Positions 1-8,176 of a DNA stretch of 64,000 nt are shown in pieces. The DNA is from Bacillota bacterium (GTDB lineage: Bacteria > Bacillota > Clostridia > Acetivibrionales > DTU013). Position 1 is the first letter of the stretch. Each line of letters begins with the position of its first letter. The position numbers and the translations under genes are program-made. The stretch covers positions 19,384-83,383 of the forward strand of contig JAEZYU010000079.1 in NCBI GenBank assembly GCA_023418915.1. The letters are read 5' to 3'. The notes beneath the pieces were generated by a model. The model worked only from the letters and a program-made list of their open reading frames with translations, made no database searches and was not told where the DNA came from.

Positions 1-474
1 AGACTCTATATAGGAATTGTGATAAGTGACGTAGGGATCCTCCATATCTGCCCAGAAGCCGACACGGTCGCTTATCTCCTCCCACTCGCGCTTGTATTTC
101 CAGACACTCTCCTTGCATTTTTGTATGAACGGCTCTACTCCGTATTCCTCGATCTGTGGTTTTCCGTTTATACCAAGGAGCTTCTCCACTTCAAGCTCGA
201 CAGGCAATCCATGTGTATCCCAGCCTGCTTTCCTCAGGACGTTATAGCCCTTCATGCTTTTATATCTCGGTATAAGGTCCTTCATTGTACGAGTTATAAT
301 GTGGCCTATATGGGGCTTTCCGTTTGCTGTCGGCGGACCGTCGTAAAACGTGAACGCTTCAGAACCTTCCCTGAAATTAAGGCTTTTTTCGAATACCTTG
401 TTTTCCTTCCAATACCTTAGTACTTCCTTCTCTCTTTCGACAAACTTAAGATCAGTTGACACCTTCTTATACAT
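1..474 (-). CDS. ileS: Isoleucyl-tRNA synthetase, N-terminal part (runs off left edge)
   Basis: Class I aminoacyl-tRNA synthetase that charges tRNA-Ile with isoleucine in the cytoplasm. The first 158 codons are present and open to the window edge. The ATP-binding HIGH motif is at residues 55-58 (GKPHIGHII), preceded by the family block FYDGPPTANG and followed by AGWDTHGLPVE near residue 85. The ATG is preceded by AGGAGG at five bases. A T-box leader and a consensus promoter lie directly upstream, so transcription read-through is expected to follow uncharged tRNA-Ile. The early residues resemble the longer eukaryote-like IleS branch (short N-terminus, YWKENKVFEKS block) found in some Clostridia; this last point is inference. 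Confidence 0.95.
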   Translation of the reverse strand, partial: MYKKVSTDLKFVEREKEVLRYWKENKVFEKSLNFREGSEAFTFYDGPPTANGKPHIGHIITRTMKDLIPRYKSMKGYNVLRKAGWDTHGLPVELEVEKLLGINGKPQIEEYGVEPFIQKCKESVWKYKREWEEISDRVGFWADMEDPYVTYHNSYIES

Positions 475-524
475 GGCTGCCTCCTTCTGCATTGTCCAAT
501 CAGTCTGCTTTATTGCTTTGAACT

Positions 525-562
525 AAAAAATCCTCCACATCCCATAAAAGGGACGAGAGGAT
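525..562 (-). terminator. T-box attenuator hairpin before ileS
   Basis: On the minus strand ATCCTC pairs with GAGGAT, with an inner GTCCC/GGGAT pairing, and the hairpin is followed by a run of six T. It lies just after the T-box sequence and competes with the antiterminator, as in other T-box leaders. Confidence 0.85.
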
Positions 563-908
563 ATCATCTCACGCGGTACCACCCAAATTACCGTCGGTCA
601 TGTCCCGGTCCCCGATATGTCCGGAACGCTTCAACGGTCGCTTTTTGTCACATATAACGGTGTGCACCGGCTTATTGTACTTGCATTTAAGTGTTCTGAA
701 TGATCATTCCCTGCTCGCTGCGCATTGCTGCGCTGCAACAGAAACACCTCAAAATAATATAACCGCACAGGACAGAACTCCCGTAATGCTTTCCAACTGC
801 TACTCCCGGATGATTTTCAAAAACCTTCCCTGCAGACTTCCACCAGCCGCCTGCTCTCTGTAAGATGCCAGCTCTTTACTCTTTCCGTTCATAGTATTTG
901 AAATATTA
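525..908 (-). promoter_or_regulatory. T-box riboswitch (tRNA-Ile sensing leader of ileS)
   Basis: The conserved T-box sequence GGGTGGTACCGCG reads on the minus strand at about 574-586. Stem I is visible upstream, with the AG-rich block GAGAGCAGGCGGCTGGTGG near 838-860. Tandem ATC triplets at 809-814, before CCGGGAGTAGC, suit an isoleucine specifier and match the downstream gene. Family knowledge: uncharged tRNA binds the specifier and the T-box bulge, stabilises the antiterminator and lets transcription enter the gene. The exact specifier triplet needs a covariance-model fit. Confidence 0.9.
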
Positions 909-914
909 AACAGC

Positions 915-944
915 ATTATACAACAATCCTGCGGGAACTGTCAA
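915..944 (-). promoter_or_regulatory. Sigma-A promoter of ileS
   Basis: Consensus TTGACA (939-944) and TATAAT (915-920), both exact, are separated by 18 bases. The start of transcription should fall near 908, giving a leader of about 430 bases before the ileS ATG. Confidence 0.85.
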
Positions 945-950
945 CAACGC

Positions 951-1406
951 TCATTCATCTTCCTCAAATATCTGCTTGAGCAGCTCCAGCTGTGACATCA
1001 GAAGCATTTCGCACTTAGATTTGAATACATGGAGCTTTTTTTTAGAATCCTCAAATTCGAATTTAATCTTTACAACCTCTTGATTAGCATCGTTAATGAG
1101 CTTCTGGGCCCTGATCTCAGCTTCTCTGATGACATTTTCAGCCTTCTCGTATGCATTCTTCTTTATATCCTCACCGGTCTGCTGTGCAACGAGCAGTGTA
1201 TTCTGCAGCGACTCTTCTATCGTCTTGTAATGCTGAAGGCCTTCGTTGAGCAACGCAAGCTTGTCCTTCAGTTCGACATTCTCTCTTATGTAAGCGGAAT
1301 AGTCTTCAATTATTTTGTCCAGAACATCATTGACCATGTCTTCGCTATAACCCATGAAGGATTTTTTGAAGGTCAGATTCTGTAAATCATTTGGCGTGTA
1401 ATTCAT
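951..1406 (-). CDS. divIVA: DivIVA family protein
   Basis: Coiled-coil protein that binds curved membrane at division sites and poles and recruits partners (family knowledge). The protein is 151 aa. The N-terminal lipid-binding block carries the family signature LTPNDLQN-like start with FKKSFMGYSEDMVNDVLDKI, followed by a long heptad-rich region from about residue 35 to the end. I place the start at 1406 because AGGGGTGA sits six bases upstream; the reading frame stays open further upstream, but that extension overlaps ylmH and looks unlike DivIVA. It is the last gene of the ylm cluster before the ileS promoter, the usual Firmicute order. Confidence 0.92.
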   Translation of the reverse strand: MNYTPNDLQNLTFKKSFMGYSEDMVNDVLDKIIEDYSAYIRENVELKDKLALLNEGLQHYKTIEESLQNTLLVAQQTGEDIKKNAYEKAENVIREAEIRAQKLINDANQEVVKIKFEFEDSKKKLHVFKSKCEMLLMSQLELLKQIFEEDE

Positions 1407-1420
1407 ATTGTGGTCACCCC

Positions 1421-2221
1421 TTACATATATTTCGTGATAATTACGCTTATTCTGTCCTTTCGCGTCCTGCCGGCATCTTTTCCGAGCACTGCTCTGCCCT
1501 TGCCGCGCATACTCAGTGTATCCCCTTCTCTGACAGGCTTGTCCGCACCCGTTGTTATCTCCCAGTTGAGCTGTACCCTTCCGCTCTTTATGTATTCCGA
1601 TGTCTTGCTTCTTGATAACCCAAATGCTGCTGCGCACACACAGTCCAGCCTCAGTGCCGAAACAACAGCTCTCACCTCCGCTGTTTCAGGAGCCGGAACG
1701 GATAGTCCAATTATATCCGATATTTTAAGGTCAATGCCTATATTTCCCACTTTGTGGAGATTTCTCTCAATATAATCTGCTATGTCACTCAATACAATAA
1801 CATTGCATTTCGTCTCATCGATTATGATATCTCCGATGACACTGCGCCTGATTCCCAATCCCATCAGAGCTCCCAGATAATCTCTGTGATTAAGGCTGTT
1901 TCTCATCAGCGGATCTATTTCGATCACCTTCAGGATCGAACTTTTGTACTGCTCAAGTTCAGCCTCATCTGTAAAGCATGTTTTAAACAGCGCCACCGAT
2001 CGTTCAGCACCACTAAAGCCGCCATAGAAGCAATAATCGTAAATATCTGCTGCTTTCAGTGCTCTCTCTGCCAATTTAGCCTGTCTCGGATCCAAAAAAT
2101 CGGAATGAGCAAGCCTGTGCGTTCTGGCAGTGAACTCCGCCTTGTTAAGCAATTTAGCCGCAGCCAGCCTGTCTTCCGAATTTACTATGCTTTTAAGCAC
2201 ACTTTCCCTGTTGTTCTTCAT
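1421..2221 (-). CDS. ylmH: YlmH-type S4 RNA-binding protein
   Basis: Protein of 266 aa in the YlmH family, with a C-terminal S4 RNA-binding domain (about residues 185-260, LRLDCVCAAAFGLSRSKTSEYIKSGRVQLNW). The N-terminal two thirds carry the conserved block FLDPRQAKLAERAL and a central region typical of the family. YlmH members associate with ribosomes and act in rescue or quality control of stalled 50S subunits. The ribosome site is weak (AGGG about 20 bases upstream), and the start is only five bases from the yggT stop, so translational coupling is likely. It lies between yggT and divIVA, as in other Firmicutes. Confidence 0.9.
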   Translation of the reverse strand: MKNNRESVLKSIVNSEDRLAAAKLLNKAEFTARTHRLAHSDFLDPRQAKLAERALKAADIYDYCFYGGFSGAERSVALFKTCFTDEAELEQYKSSILKVIEIDPLMRNSLNHRDYLGALMGLGIRRSVIGDIIIDETKCNVIVLSDIADYIERNLHKVGNIGIDLKISDIIGLSVPAPETAEVRAVVSALRLDCVCAAAFGLSRSKTSEYIKSGRVQLNWEITTGADKPVREGDTLSMRGKGRAVLGKDAGRTRKDRISVIITKYM

Positions 2222-2225
2222 ATTG

Positions 2226-2498
2226 TCAAATAATAATCCCTAAAATTATGCTCCTTATAATAGCAAGCAGTATGAATGCTATCAATGGTGAAATATCAAA
2301 GATCAGCCCCTGACCGATGGCAGACCGTCTGATCAGTGATCTGATCGGTGCCAGTACAGGCTCAGTGATCTGAAACAATAGAACAACAAGTTTGTGATCC
2401 CTGCTGACAGGCAACCAGGAAATCACTACTCTGATCAACAGGATCAGTTCTGCAGCACTAAAAAGTAATCTAACCAATCTGTATAAAAGCAGGTTCAT
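2226..2498 (-). CDS. yggT: YggT/YlmG family membrane protein
   Basis: Small integral membrane protein of 90 aa with two hydrophobic segments, at roughly residues 5-27 and 60-88. The central sequence is VVISWLPVSRDHKLVVLLFQITEPVLAPIRSLI, whose E-P-L/VL-P-R pattern is the YggT signature. Members sit next to sepF and ylmH and have been linked to membrane organisation around division, but no reaction is known. The ATG at 2498 follows GGAGG at six bases. It lies inside the ylm cluster. Confidence 0.88.
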   Translation of the reverse strand: MNLLLYRLVRLLFSAAELILLIRVVISWLPVSRDHKLVVLLFQITEPVLAPIRSLIRRSAIGQGLIFDISPLIAFILLAIIRSIILGIII

Positions 2499-2532
2499 CA
2501 AATGCCTCCGGAGTATAATGGTCGTATTACGC

Positions 2533-2991
2533 CTATTTCACCCATGGGAAAGCTCCCCGGTTCTTGAGTTCGTCTTTGAAATTCCCCATGATGTCTACAT
2601 TGCTTGGCGCAATCATAAATATGCCTGTGGATACCTTTTGTATGTCACCATCCAGTGCATATACCGACCCGCTCAGAAAATCCACAACTCTTTGTGCAGT
2701 TTCCTTGGTAAGGTTCTCCAGGTTGATAATGACAGGCTTTTTGTTTTTCAGGTGATCACACACATCCCTTGCATCATCAAATGTTTCGGGCTGCATGATG
2801 ACGACCTTGAACTGGCTGTTGGAATGGATATTGACTACCTTGCTGCTCTGGGGCTTTTTTGTGAAAGTCTGAAGATATTGGGGTGGCTGATATTTATCCT
2901 CGTTCAGCTCTTCTGTTATTTCTTCCTCTTCTTCCTCTTCCATCGTCTCCCAGCCTACCAGATTCAGCATCTTGTTAAGCAGTTTTGCCAT
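2533..2991 (-). CDS. sepF: Cell division protein SepF
   Basis: Cytoplasmic division protein of 152 aa that anchors FtsZ to the membrane and forms rings (family knowledge). Residues 1-14 form an amphipathic membrane-binding helix (AKLLNKMLNLVGW). An acidic linker with a glutamate run follows at about 17-30, and the SepF fold fills residues 60-145 (VVIMQPETFDDARDVCDHLK, then NLENLTKETAQRVVDFLSG). The start has a GGAGGGG site. With DivIVA and YlmG it makes a division module. Confidence 0.95.
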   Translation of the reverse strand: MAKLLNKMLNLVGWETMEEEEEEEITEELNEDKYQPPQYLQTFTKKPQSSKVVNIHSNSQFKVVIMQPETFDDARDVCDHLKNKKPVIINLENLTKETAQRVVDFLSGSVYALDGDIQKVSTGIFMIAPSNVDIMGNFKDELKNRGAFPWVK

Positions 2992-3082
2992 TTGTATACC
3001 CCTCCGTTTTTCTTTCGTTGTCAGGCCTGGTTTTGCATGAGGCCCGGACAGTAGCTTGCCGGTTTACTTCTCAACAGAGCCA

Positions 3083-3781
3083 TCAGCGTTTTCCGAATAA
3101 GGCGGTACCTATTCTGACCATATCGGCCCCTTCTTCTATTGCGACCTCAAAGTCATTGCTCATGCCCATTGAAAGGTAATCCATATCTACATTATCAATA
3201 TTTTCCTTTCTCATGTCAATAAGCAATTTTCTAAGGCCGGCAAACACCCACCTTACATCTTCCGGATCAGCGGCGATTGGAGCTATGGTCATCAAACCCT
3301 TTACCCTAATATTTCCCAAATTGCTTGCGTCTCTTACAAAGCTATGCACATTCGAAGGGTCGATCCCAAACTTAGTGTCCTCACCGGCAACATTGACCTG
3401 AACTAGGACGTCCATTTTCTTCCCCGCCTTTTCAGCCCGTCTGTCTATCTCTCTTGCCAGTTCCAGGCTGTCCAGCGAATGTATCATTCTGACCCGATCG
3501 ATTATGTACTTGACCTTGTTGGTCTGAAGATGGCCTATCAGATGCCAGTCGCATTTTATATCCAATATATCGGTTTTCCCGCACAATTCCTGAACCCTGT
3601 TTTCTCCAAAATTCGTTATGCCGCACCTGTATGCTGCTTTTATACTCTCTGCCCCAACAGTTTTACTCACTGCGATCACCCTTATGTTTTCGGAATCTCT
3701 TCCTGCTTTTACAGCAGCTGTATGTATCCTTGAGCGTACAGATTCCAGATTGTATCTGATAACATCGAGATTGTCAGTCAT
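3083..3781 (-). CDS. yggS: YggS family PLP-binding protein (PLP homeostasis)
   Basis: Protein of 232 aa in the PLPBP/YggS family, a TIM-barrel protein that binds pyridoxal phosphate and affects vitamin B6 and amino-acid balance without a known reaction of its own. The PLP lysine lies in VIAVSKTVGAESIKAAY near residue 40. Other family blocks are NFGENRVQEL, WHLIGHLQTNKVKYI and a C-terminal LSMGMSNDFEVAIEEGADMVRIGTALFG. The start overlaps the HlyD-like stop by four bases (ATGA), so the two are translationally coupled. Confidence 0.94.
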   Translation of the reverse strand: MTDNLDVIRYNLESVRSRIHTAAVKAGRDSENIRVIAVSKTVGAESIKAAYRCGITNFGENRVQELCGKTDILDIKCDWHLIGHLQTNKVKYIIDRVRMIHSLDSLELAREIDRRAEKAGKKMDVLVQVNVAGEDTKFGIDPSNVHSFVRDASNLGNIRVKGLMTIAPIAADPEDVRWVFAGLRKLLIDMRKENIDNVDMDYLSMGMSNDFEVAIEEGADMVRIGTALFGKR

Positions 3782-5124
3782 TTGCTGATGATATCTCCTT
3801 CCTCTATATTATCCGGGTTTATAAGATATATATTATATAGATTTACAGTTCTTTTAAATTCATTCTCAGGTGTCCTGATTATGGCGTATTCATTGTCGCT
3901 GCATAAAATATCCACCAGTCTGCTGGCAGCTACATTATACCTTACAAGCACTATCCTTCCTCTGGAGCCGTCAGGCGTAATATCTCTCAGACATTTCAAC
4001 GGCACCTTCAGACCTTCTTTTGTTTTTGTAATAAAATCTGCACTGGTAACACGTAAATCTGATAAGACGTCAGCTCCTCTGCTCATCTTAACAACAACAA
4101 TCGCCCTGCCGCTTTCCGAATTTCTTATGTGTTGTATGATACCTGTCACTCCAAAATCCCTGCTGTTTATTCGTATCCTTATACTGTCGCCTTCTTTGAG
4201 GTTTCTGGTCTTTTCGGATGGAATATCTGCTGCCAGATAGATGTCGACTCCCTTTATGATTTTTGCAAAGGGCTGACCTTTTTGCACACTGCCTGTTGAG
4301 GCTGGAATAGCGGCGCAGCCTTCACGTATCCTGTCAAGCTCATCCAAAGTCAGATCGTTGAGCCTGTCAGGTGTCAAAATGCTTTCATATCCGTCCAGCC
4401 TGTAGGAAACTATGCCTGAGATACTGCTTCGCAGCTGCAGTGTATTTTTATTAATCGTATTTTGGATTGATTCCTTTTTCTGCTGCAGAGAGGTTATATA
4501 TCCGTCAGTTGAGTTGCCTGCTACTATTTCGGCCTTTTTCTCAATAACCTTTTTGATCTCTGTCCGGTGTCTGCTCATCTCTTCAAAGCTTCTCGAATTA
4601 CATGCAATGATCAGATCCTGCACTTTCCTGCCGATCTCATCATCGAGCCTGGCCAGATCTTCAGAAAAGAAATCCGCCTTTTCTACCTGTTCCATACGTG
4701 CTTTGACAATTTTTGCATTTATATCTTCTATTTCTCTTAACTGCTCATCGGATTCACTGCTCGTCACAACGGCAACATTTGCATATGCGGCGGTTTTTTC
4801 GCCTTCATTTATTTCGGCGATATATCTTCCATCTATAGATGATGGACTAAGCAGTTCCTCATCTCTTATGATGACTGCCTGGGTCTCTATGTATTCTTCG
4901 ATCACTCCGTTTCTTATCACATCCTGGGCAGTATGAGTGCCCGACAGCCAGTTCAGCAGTGAGGGAATATAAAAAATCATAAATATGACTGCTAAAAGGC
5001 TCCCTAAAGTGATCCTTTTGTATGCTGTCTTTTTTGTGCCTGCGGCAGAATTATCCCCTGATTTTTTACCGCCGGGAAATTCTATTGCTTTTTTGGTTTT
5101 TTCTTCAGTGTTTGCTTTTTTCAT
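3778..5124 (-). CDS. HlyD-like membrane-anchored adaptor protein
   Basis: Protein of 448 aa. A basic N-terminal tail (about residues 1-38) is followed by one hydrophobic segment (LLAVIFMIFYIPSLLNWL, about 42-60), so most of the protein is probably outside the membrane. A short biotinyl/lipoyl-like part precedes a coiled-coil hairpin (about 125-230), and a beta-rich C-terminal half resembles HlyD-type membrane-fusion adaptors. No ABC transporter or outer component lies nearby. Homologues commonly occupy this ylm-cluster position in Clostridia, which suggests an envelope or division role, but I cannot name a substrate. It overlaps both neighbours by four bases. Confidence 0.72.
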   Translation of the reverse strand: MKKANTEEKTKKAIEFPGGKKSGDNSAAGTKKTAYKRITLGSLLAVIFMIFYIPSLLNWLSGTHTAQDVIRNGVIEEYIETQAVIIRDEELLSPSSIDGRYIAEINEGEKTAAYANVAVVTSSESDEQLREIEDINAKIVKARMEQVEKADFFSEDLARLDDEIGRKVQDLIIACNSRSFEEMSRHRTEIKKVIEKKAEIVAGNSTDGYITSLQQKKESIQNTINKNTLQLRSSISGIVSYRLDGYESILTPDRLNDLTLDELDRIREGCAAIPASTGSVQKGQPFAKIIKGVDIYLAADIPSEKTRNLKEGDSIRIRINSRDFGVTGIIQHIRNSESGRAIVVVKMSRGADVLSDLRVTSADFITKTKEGLKVPLKCLRDITPDGSRGRIVLVRYNVAASRLVDILCSDNEYAIIRTPENEFKRTVNLYNIYLINPDNIEEGDIISK

Positions 5125-6419
5125 CTTTTAAACCTTGTAAGCTCTCTTTCCTTCATATATTTCAGAGCTGTCATGACTCCAAGCTTTACGTGCTCATAAA
5201 CCAATCCGCCCTGCATATATGCAGTATACGGAGGCTTTACCGGAGCGTCTGCGCTTAGTTCTATGGAGGATCCCTGTATAAACGCTCCCGCTGCCATTAT
5301 AACAGGGCTGTCATATCCAGGCATGTCCCATGGCTCGGGAGTTACAAATGAATCTACGGGCGACCCTTTTTGTATACCCTGGCAGAATGCGATCATGCTG
5401 TGAGGATCATTGAAACGGACCGCCTGTATAATATCACTTCTTATCTCAGCGGGCTCCGGTGAAGTTTCAAACCCGAGCCTGCGCATAACTGCCGCTGTAA
5501 AGACAGCGCCCTTCAAGCTTTCCGACACCACATGCGGAGCCATGAACAGCCCTTGAAACATAAGCCTGTTGTTGCCGAGAGTCGCACCTACATTTCTCCC
5601 CAGACCGGGAGTTGTAAGCCTGTAGGCTGCATTTTCCACATACGTTTTCCTTCCTGCTACATATCCTCCGGTTGGAGCCAGACCTCCACCCGGATTCTTT
5701 ATGAGTGATCCGGCCATCAGATCGGCTCCCGCCTCTATAGGTTCCTCTGTTTCAGTAAATTCGCCGTAGCAATTGTCTACCATTACTATCACGTTACTGT
5801 TGATAGACTTTATTTCAGAGATTGCCCTTTTCATATCGCTGATCCTAATGGAGGGTCTCCATCCATAGCCGCGGGATCGCTGTATCAGGACCATCTTGGT
5901 CCTGTTTGTTATTGCGGCTTTTATGCCGTCAAGATCGATACTGCCGTTATCAAGCAAATCAAGCTGTCTGTAATTTATTCCGAAATCCTTCAAAGATCCG
6001 TTGCCCCCGCCCCTTATACCTATCACCTCTTCGAGGGTGTCATAGGGTTTGCCTGTGACAGAGAGCAATTCATCATCCGGCCTCAAATTGCCATACAGGC
6101 ATACTGCTATCGCCTGTGTTCCTGAAACTATCTGATGCCTTACCAGCGCATCCTCAGACTTAAATACAGCGGCATATACATTATCGAGCACTTCTCTGCC
6201 CCTGTCGTCATAACCGTAGCCGGTAGTTCCTCCAAAATGGGTGTCGCTCAGGCGATTCTCCTGCATTGCTGAGATCACCTTATACTGATTTGTTTCCCTA
6301 ATTGCGTCTATTTCATCAAAGATGCCTTTGATTTCATTTTCAACGGTTTGTGTCAGTCTGATTATAGTTTCATCAATACCGAATAATTCCATAAGCTGAT
6401 TTTTACAAAGTATGTTCAT
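5121..6419 (-). CDS. Methionine gamma-lyase-like PLP enzyme (YnbB / aluminium-resistance family)
   Basis: Fold-type I PLP enzyme of 432 aa related to Cys/Met metabolism lyases. The PLP lysine is in DLMAGSLIKNPGGGLAPTGG, about residue 248, and the aspartate before it is in VIVMVDNCYGEF. The family is often labelled aluminium-resistance protein or methionine gamma-lyase family; its true substrate is unsettled. I chose the ATG at 6419 because GAGAGG lies six bases upstream; an earlier in-frame ATG at 6455 lacks such a site. It is the first gene of the ylm operon here and is divergent from the pseudouridine synthase gene. Confidence 0.85.
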   Translation of the reverse strand: MNILCKNQLMELFGIDETIIRLTQTVENEIKGIFDEIDAIRETNQYKVISAMQENRLSDTHFGGTTGYGYDDRGREVLDNVYAAVFKSEDALVRHQIVSGTQAIAVCLYGNLRPDDELLSVTGKPYDTLEEVIGIRGGGNGSLKDFGINYRQLDLLDNGSIDLDGIKAAITNRTKMVLIQRSRGYGWRPSIRISDMKRAISEIKSINSNVIVMVDNCYGEFTETEEPIEAGADLMAGSLIKNPGGGLAPTGGYVAGRKTYVENAAYRLTTPGLGRNVGATLGNNRLMFQGLFMAPHVVSESLKGAVFTAAVMRRLGFETSPEPAEIRSDIIQAVRFNDPHSMIAFCQGIQKGSPVDSFVTPEPWDMPGYDSPVIMAAGAFIQGSSIELSADAPVKPPYTAYMQGGLVYEHVKLGVMTALKYMKERELTRFKR

Positions 6420-6464
6420 GTTAGCCTCTCTCGTGTATTTGCGATATATATCCATTTTATCCTA

Positions 6465-6483
6465 CTTGAATATTCAATTCAAG
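6465..6483. promoter_or_regulatory. Inverted repeat in the divergent promoter region
   Basis: CTTGAAT and ATTCAAG are perfect 7-base arms separated by five bases, located between the diverging lyase-like and rluA-type genes. This is the geometry of an operator, but no regulator can be assigned. Confidence 0.3.
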
Positions 6484-6561
6484 CTTGTACAATACAGATC
6501 GGGCTTGATTTATGTATTACACTGGGATAACATTGATATATTATTTATAATGGTGGTAATA

Positions 6562-7470
6562 ATGAGACTGGAGACGAATGTAACCGGGCAGGATTGTTCA
6601 AAAACCGTGAAACAGCTTCTTAAAAGTAAGCTGCATTTATCTGAAAGGCTGATAAAGAAGCTGAAGTATTCAGGCGGAATACTTCTTGATTCGGTTCCTG
6701 TCCATGTCAATGCAAAACCCTCTGAGGGCGATATTCTTGAAGTTTTAATCGAATCAGACGAGCAAAATGAAGATGTTATTCCAGAAAAAATGGGTCTTGA
6801 TATCATATATGAGGATGATTGTCTGATTGCTGTGAACAAGCCTCCTGACATGGTCGTGCACCCGACTTTTCGCCATTTTACAGGCACAGCAGCCAACGGC
6901 CTTATGTATTATTTCCAGGAAAGAGGAATCAGAACTCTGATACGTCCTGTAAGCAGACTGGACAGAGACACGTCAGGCGTAATTGTATTTGCAATGAACT
7001 CATATATCCAGGACAGCCTTATCCGCCAGATGAGAAGTAAAGCTTACATAAAGGAATATATCGGTATTGTGCATGGTAACCTTCCTGTCCCCAAAGGATC
7101 TGTCGATCTTCCCATAAAAAGGCTTCCAGGAAGTATCATGCTTCGTCATGTATCTGCGGACGGTGCTCCCTCAGTTACCCACTACGAAGTGTTAGAGCAG
7201 TTCGATAACGCCTCGTATCTGAAATTCAGGCTGGAAACAGGCAGAACACATCAGATAAGAGTACACTGCCAAGCTATAGGCCACCCGCTGCTTGGTGACA
7301 CTTTATACCACCTGTCGGGCTTTGAGGAAAATCACAAAGGTCTTATCAGCAGACAGGCTCTTCATTCCATACGTACTGTTTTGAACCACCCTCTTTCAGG
7401 AGAGAAGATAGTTCTGGAAGCATCTATTCCCAAAGATATAAGTGATGTACTGGAAATAATGAAGAAATAA
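6562..7470 (+). CDS. RluA family pseudouridine synthase
   Basis: Cytoplasmic enzyme that isomerises uridine to pseudouridine in rRNA or tRNA. The protein is 302 aa. An S4-like region lies at about residues 15-75. The catalytic block is RPVSRLDRDTSGVIVFA, with the catalytic aspartate in RLDRDTSG at about residue 138. The downstream family blocks are LKFRLETGRTHQIRVHCQAIGHPLLGD. I start at 6562 (MRLET), preceded by GGTGG; the frame is open to 6412 but that stretch is promoter DNA. The exact target base cannot be told (RluD/YlyB/YjbO subgroup). Confidence 0.93.
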   Translation: MRLETNVTGQDCSKTVKQLLKSKLHLSERLIKKLKYSGGILLDSVPVHVNAKPSEGDILEVLIESDEQNEDVIPEKMGLDIIYEDDCLIAVNKPPDMVVHPTFRHFTGTAANGLMYYFQERGIRTLIRPVSRLDRDTSGVIVFAMNSYIQDSLIRQMRSKAYIKEYIGIVHGNLPVPKGSVDLPIKRLPGSIMLRHVSADGAPSVTHYEVLEQFDNASYLKFRLETGRTHQIRVHCQAIGHPLLGDTLYHLSGFEENHKGLISRQALHSIRTVLNHPLSGEKIVLEASIPKDISDVLEIMKK

Positions 7471-7541
7471 ATTCATTTATTTTACTATTCCTCCTTATTA
7501 TGGTATTATATTATCAGTTTTACTATCCGGGAGGAATACCA

Positions 7542-8120
7542 ATGGAAATACTAAAGGAAAGATATTCGATCACCGAATTAAGTGAGATGCTCCAGTTGTC
7601 TGACCATACTCTCAGATTCTACGAAAAGGAGTGCGAATTGATAATACCAAAGGATGACAGAGGCAGGCGATATTATACGACCGATCTTGCCAATATCATG
7701 TATAAGATCAAGGTAATGCGAAGTGAAGGACTTGAAATCAAAGCCATAAAAAAAATTCTCCAGGAGGACTGCATGTTCGGACCGCCTCCGGTAGCAGCCG
7801 AGTGCGGCAGTACTTCCATCTCGACCGTCACAGGCAGAGAGTATGAGGCAATGCAGATCATATTCAGCGAGCTGGGCAAACAGCTGACAAAGGAAATATC
7901 TTACGAGCTGGACAATACGAAAGAACAGCTCGTAAAGGAAATATCAAAAACCAAACTGGAGTTGGGAGCATGTGTGGAAAACAGTGTCCGAAGGCTTGAG
8001 AGCAAAATGGAAAAGCATTATGAAGAGGTTGACATGGCTTTGGGCAGGTGGCGGGAGAAAAACAGCAGACATCGTTTTAAAAAAACCCTTCGAAATATTT
8101 TTAGTTCTAAGAATAAATAA
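7542..8120 (+). CDS. MerR-like DNA-binding protein with coiled-coil tail
   Basis: Protein of 192 aa. Residues 4-72 form a MerR-type winged helix (YSITELSEMLQLSDHTLRFYEKECELIIPKDDRGRRYY, then LANIMYKIKVMRSEGLEIKAIKKIL). From about residue 105 a charged coiled coil follows, with repeated KEIS units (QLTKEISYELDNTKEQLVKE), and the end is basic. No effector-binding domain is seen. GGGAGGAA precedes the ATG by six bases. Targets are unknown; it closes a short plus-strand unit ending in a terminator. Confidence 0.82.
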   Translation: MEILKERYSITELSEMLQLSDHTLRFYEKECELIIPKDDRGRRYYTTDLANIMYKIKVMRSEGLEIKAIKKILQEDCMFGPPPVAAECGSTSISTVTGREYEAMQIIFSELGKQLTKEISYELDNTKEQLVKEISKTKLELGACVENSVRRLESKMEKHYEEVDMALGRWREKNSRHRFKKTLRNIFSSKNK

Positions 8121-8123
8121 AAA

Positions 8124-8165
8124 AGAAAAAACACCATCTGAATCAGGTGGTGCTTTTTCTTTTTT
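8124..8165 (+). terminator. Bidirectional terminator between merR-like gene and spo0A
   Basis: CACCA (8132-8136) pairs with TGGTG (8148-8152), flanked by an A-rich run on the left and a T-rich run on the right. It can end the plus-strand unit and also spo0A, which stops at 8177 on the other strand. Confidence 0.75.
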
Positions 8166-8176
8166 ATTTGCTGTTG

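Noticed and set aside
1407..1637. N-terminal extension of DivIVA
   Set aside because: It overlaps ylmH, is basic and unlike DivIVA; the ATG at 1406 has a good ribosome site.
2518..3054. 178-codon plus-strand frame
   Set aside because: Antisense to sepF, whose motifs are clear; hydrophobic bias is that of a complementary strand.
6412..6561. 50-codon extension of the pseudouridine synthase
   Set aside because: The stretch is the divergent promoter region and overlaps the start of the lyase-like gene; the ATG at 6562 fits the family.
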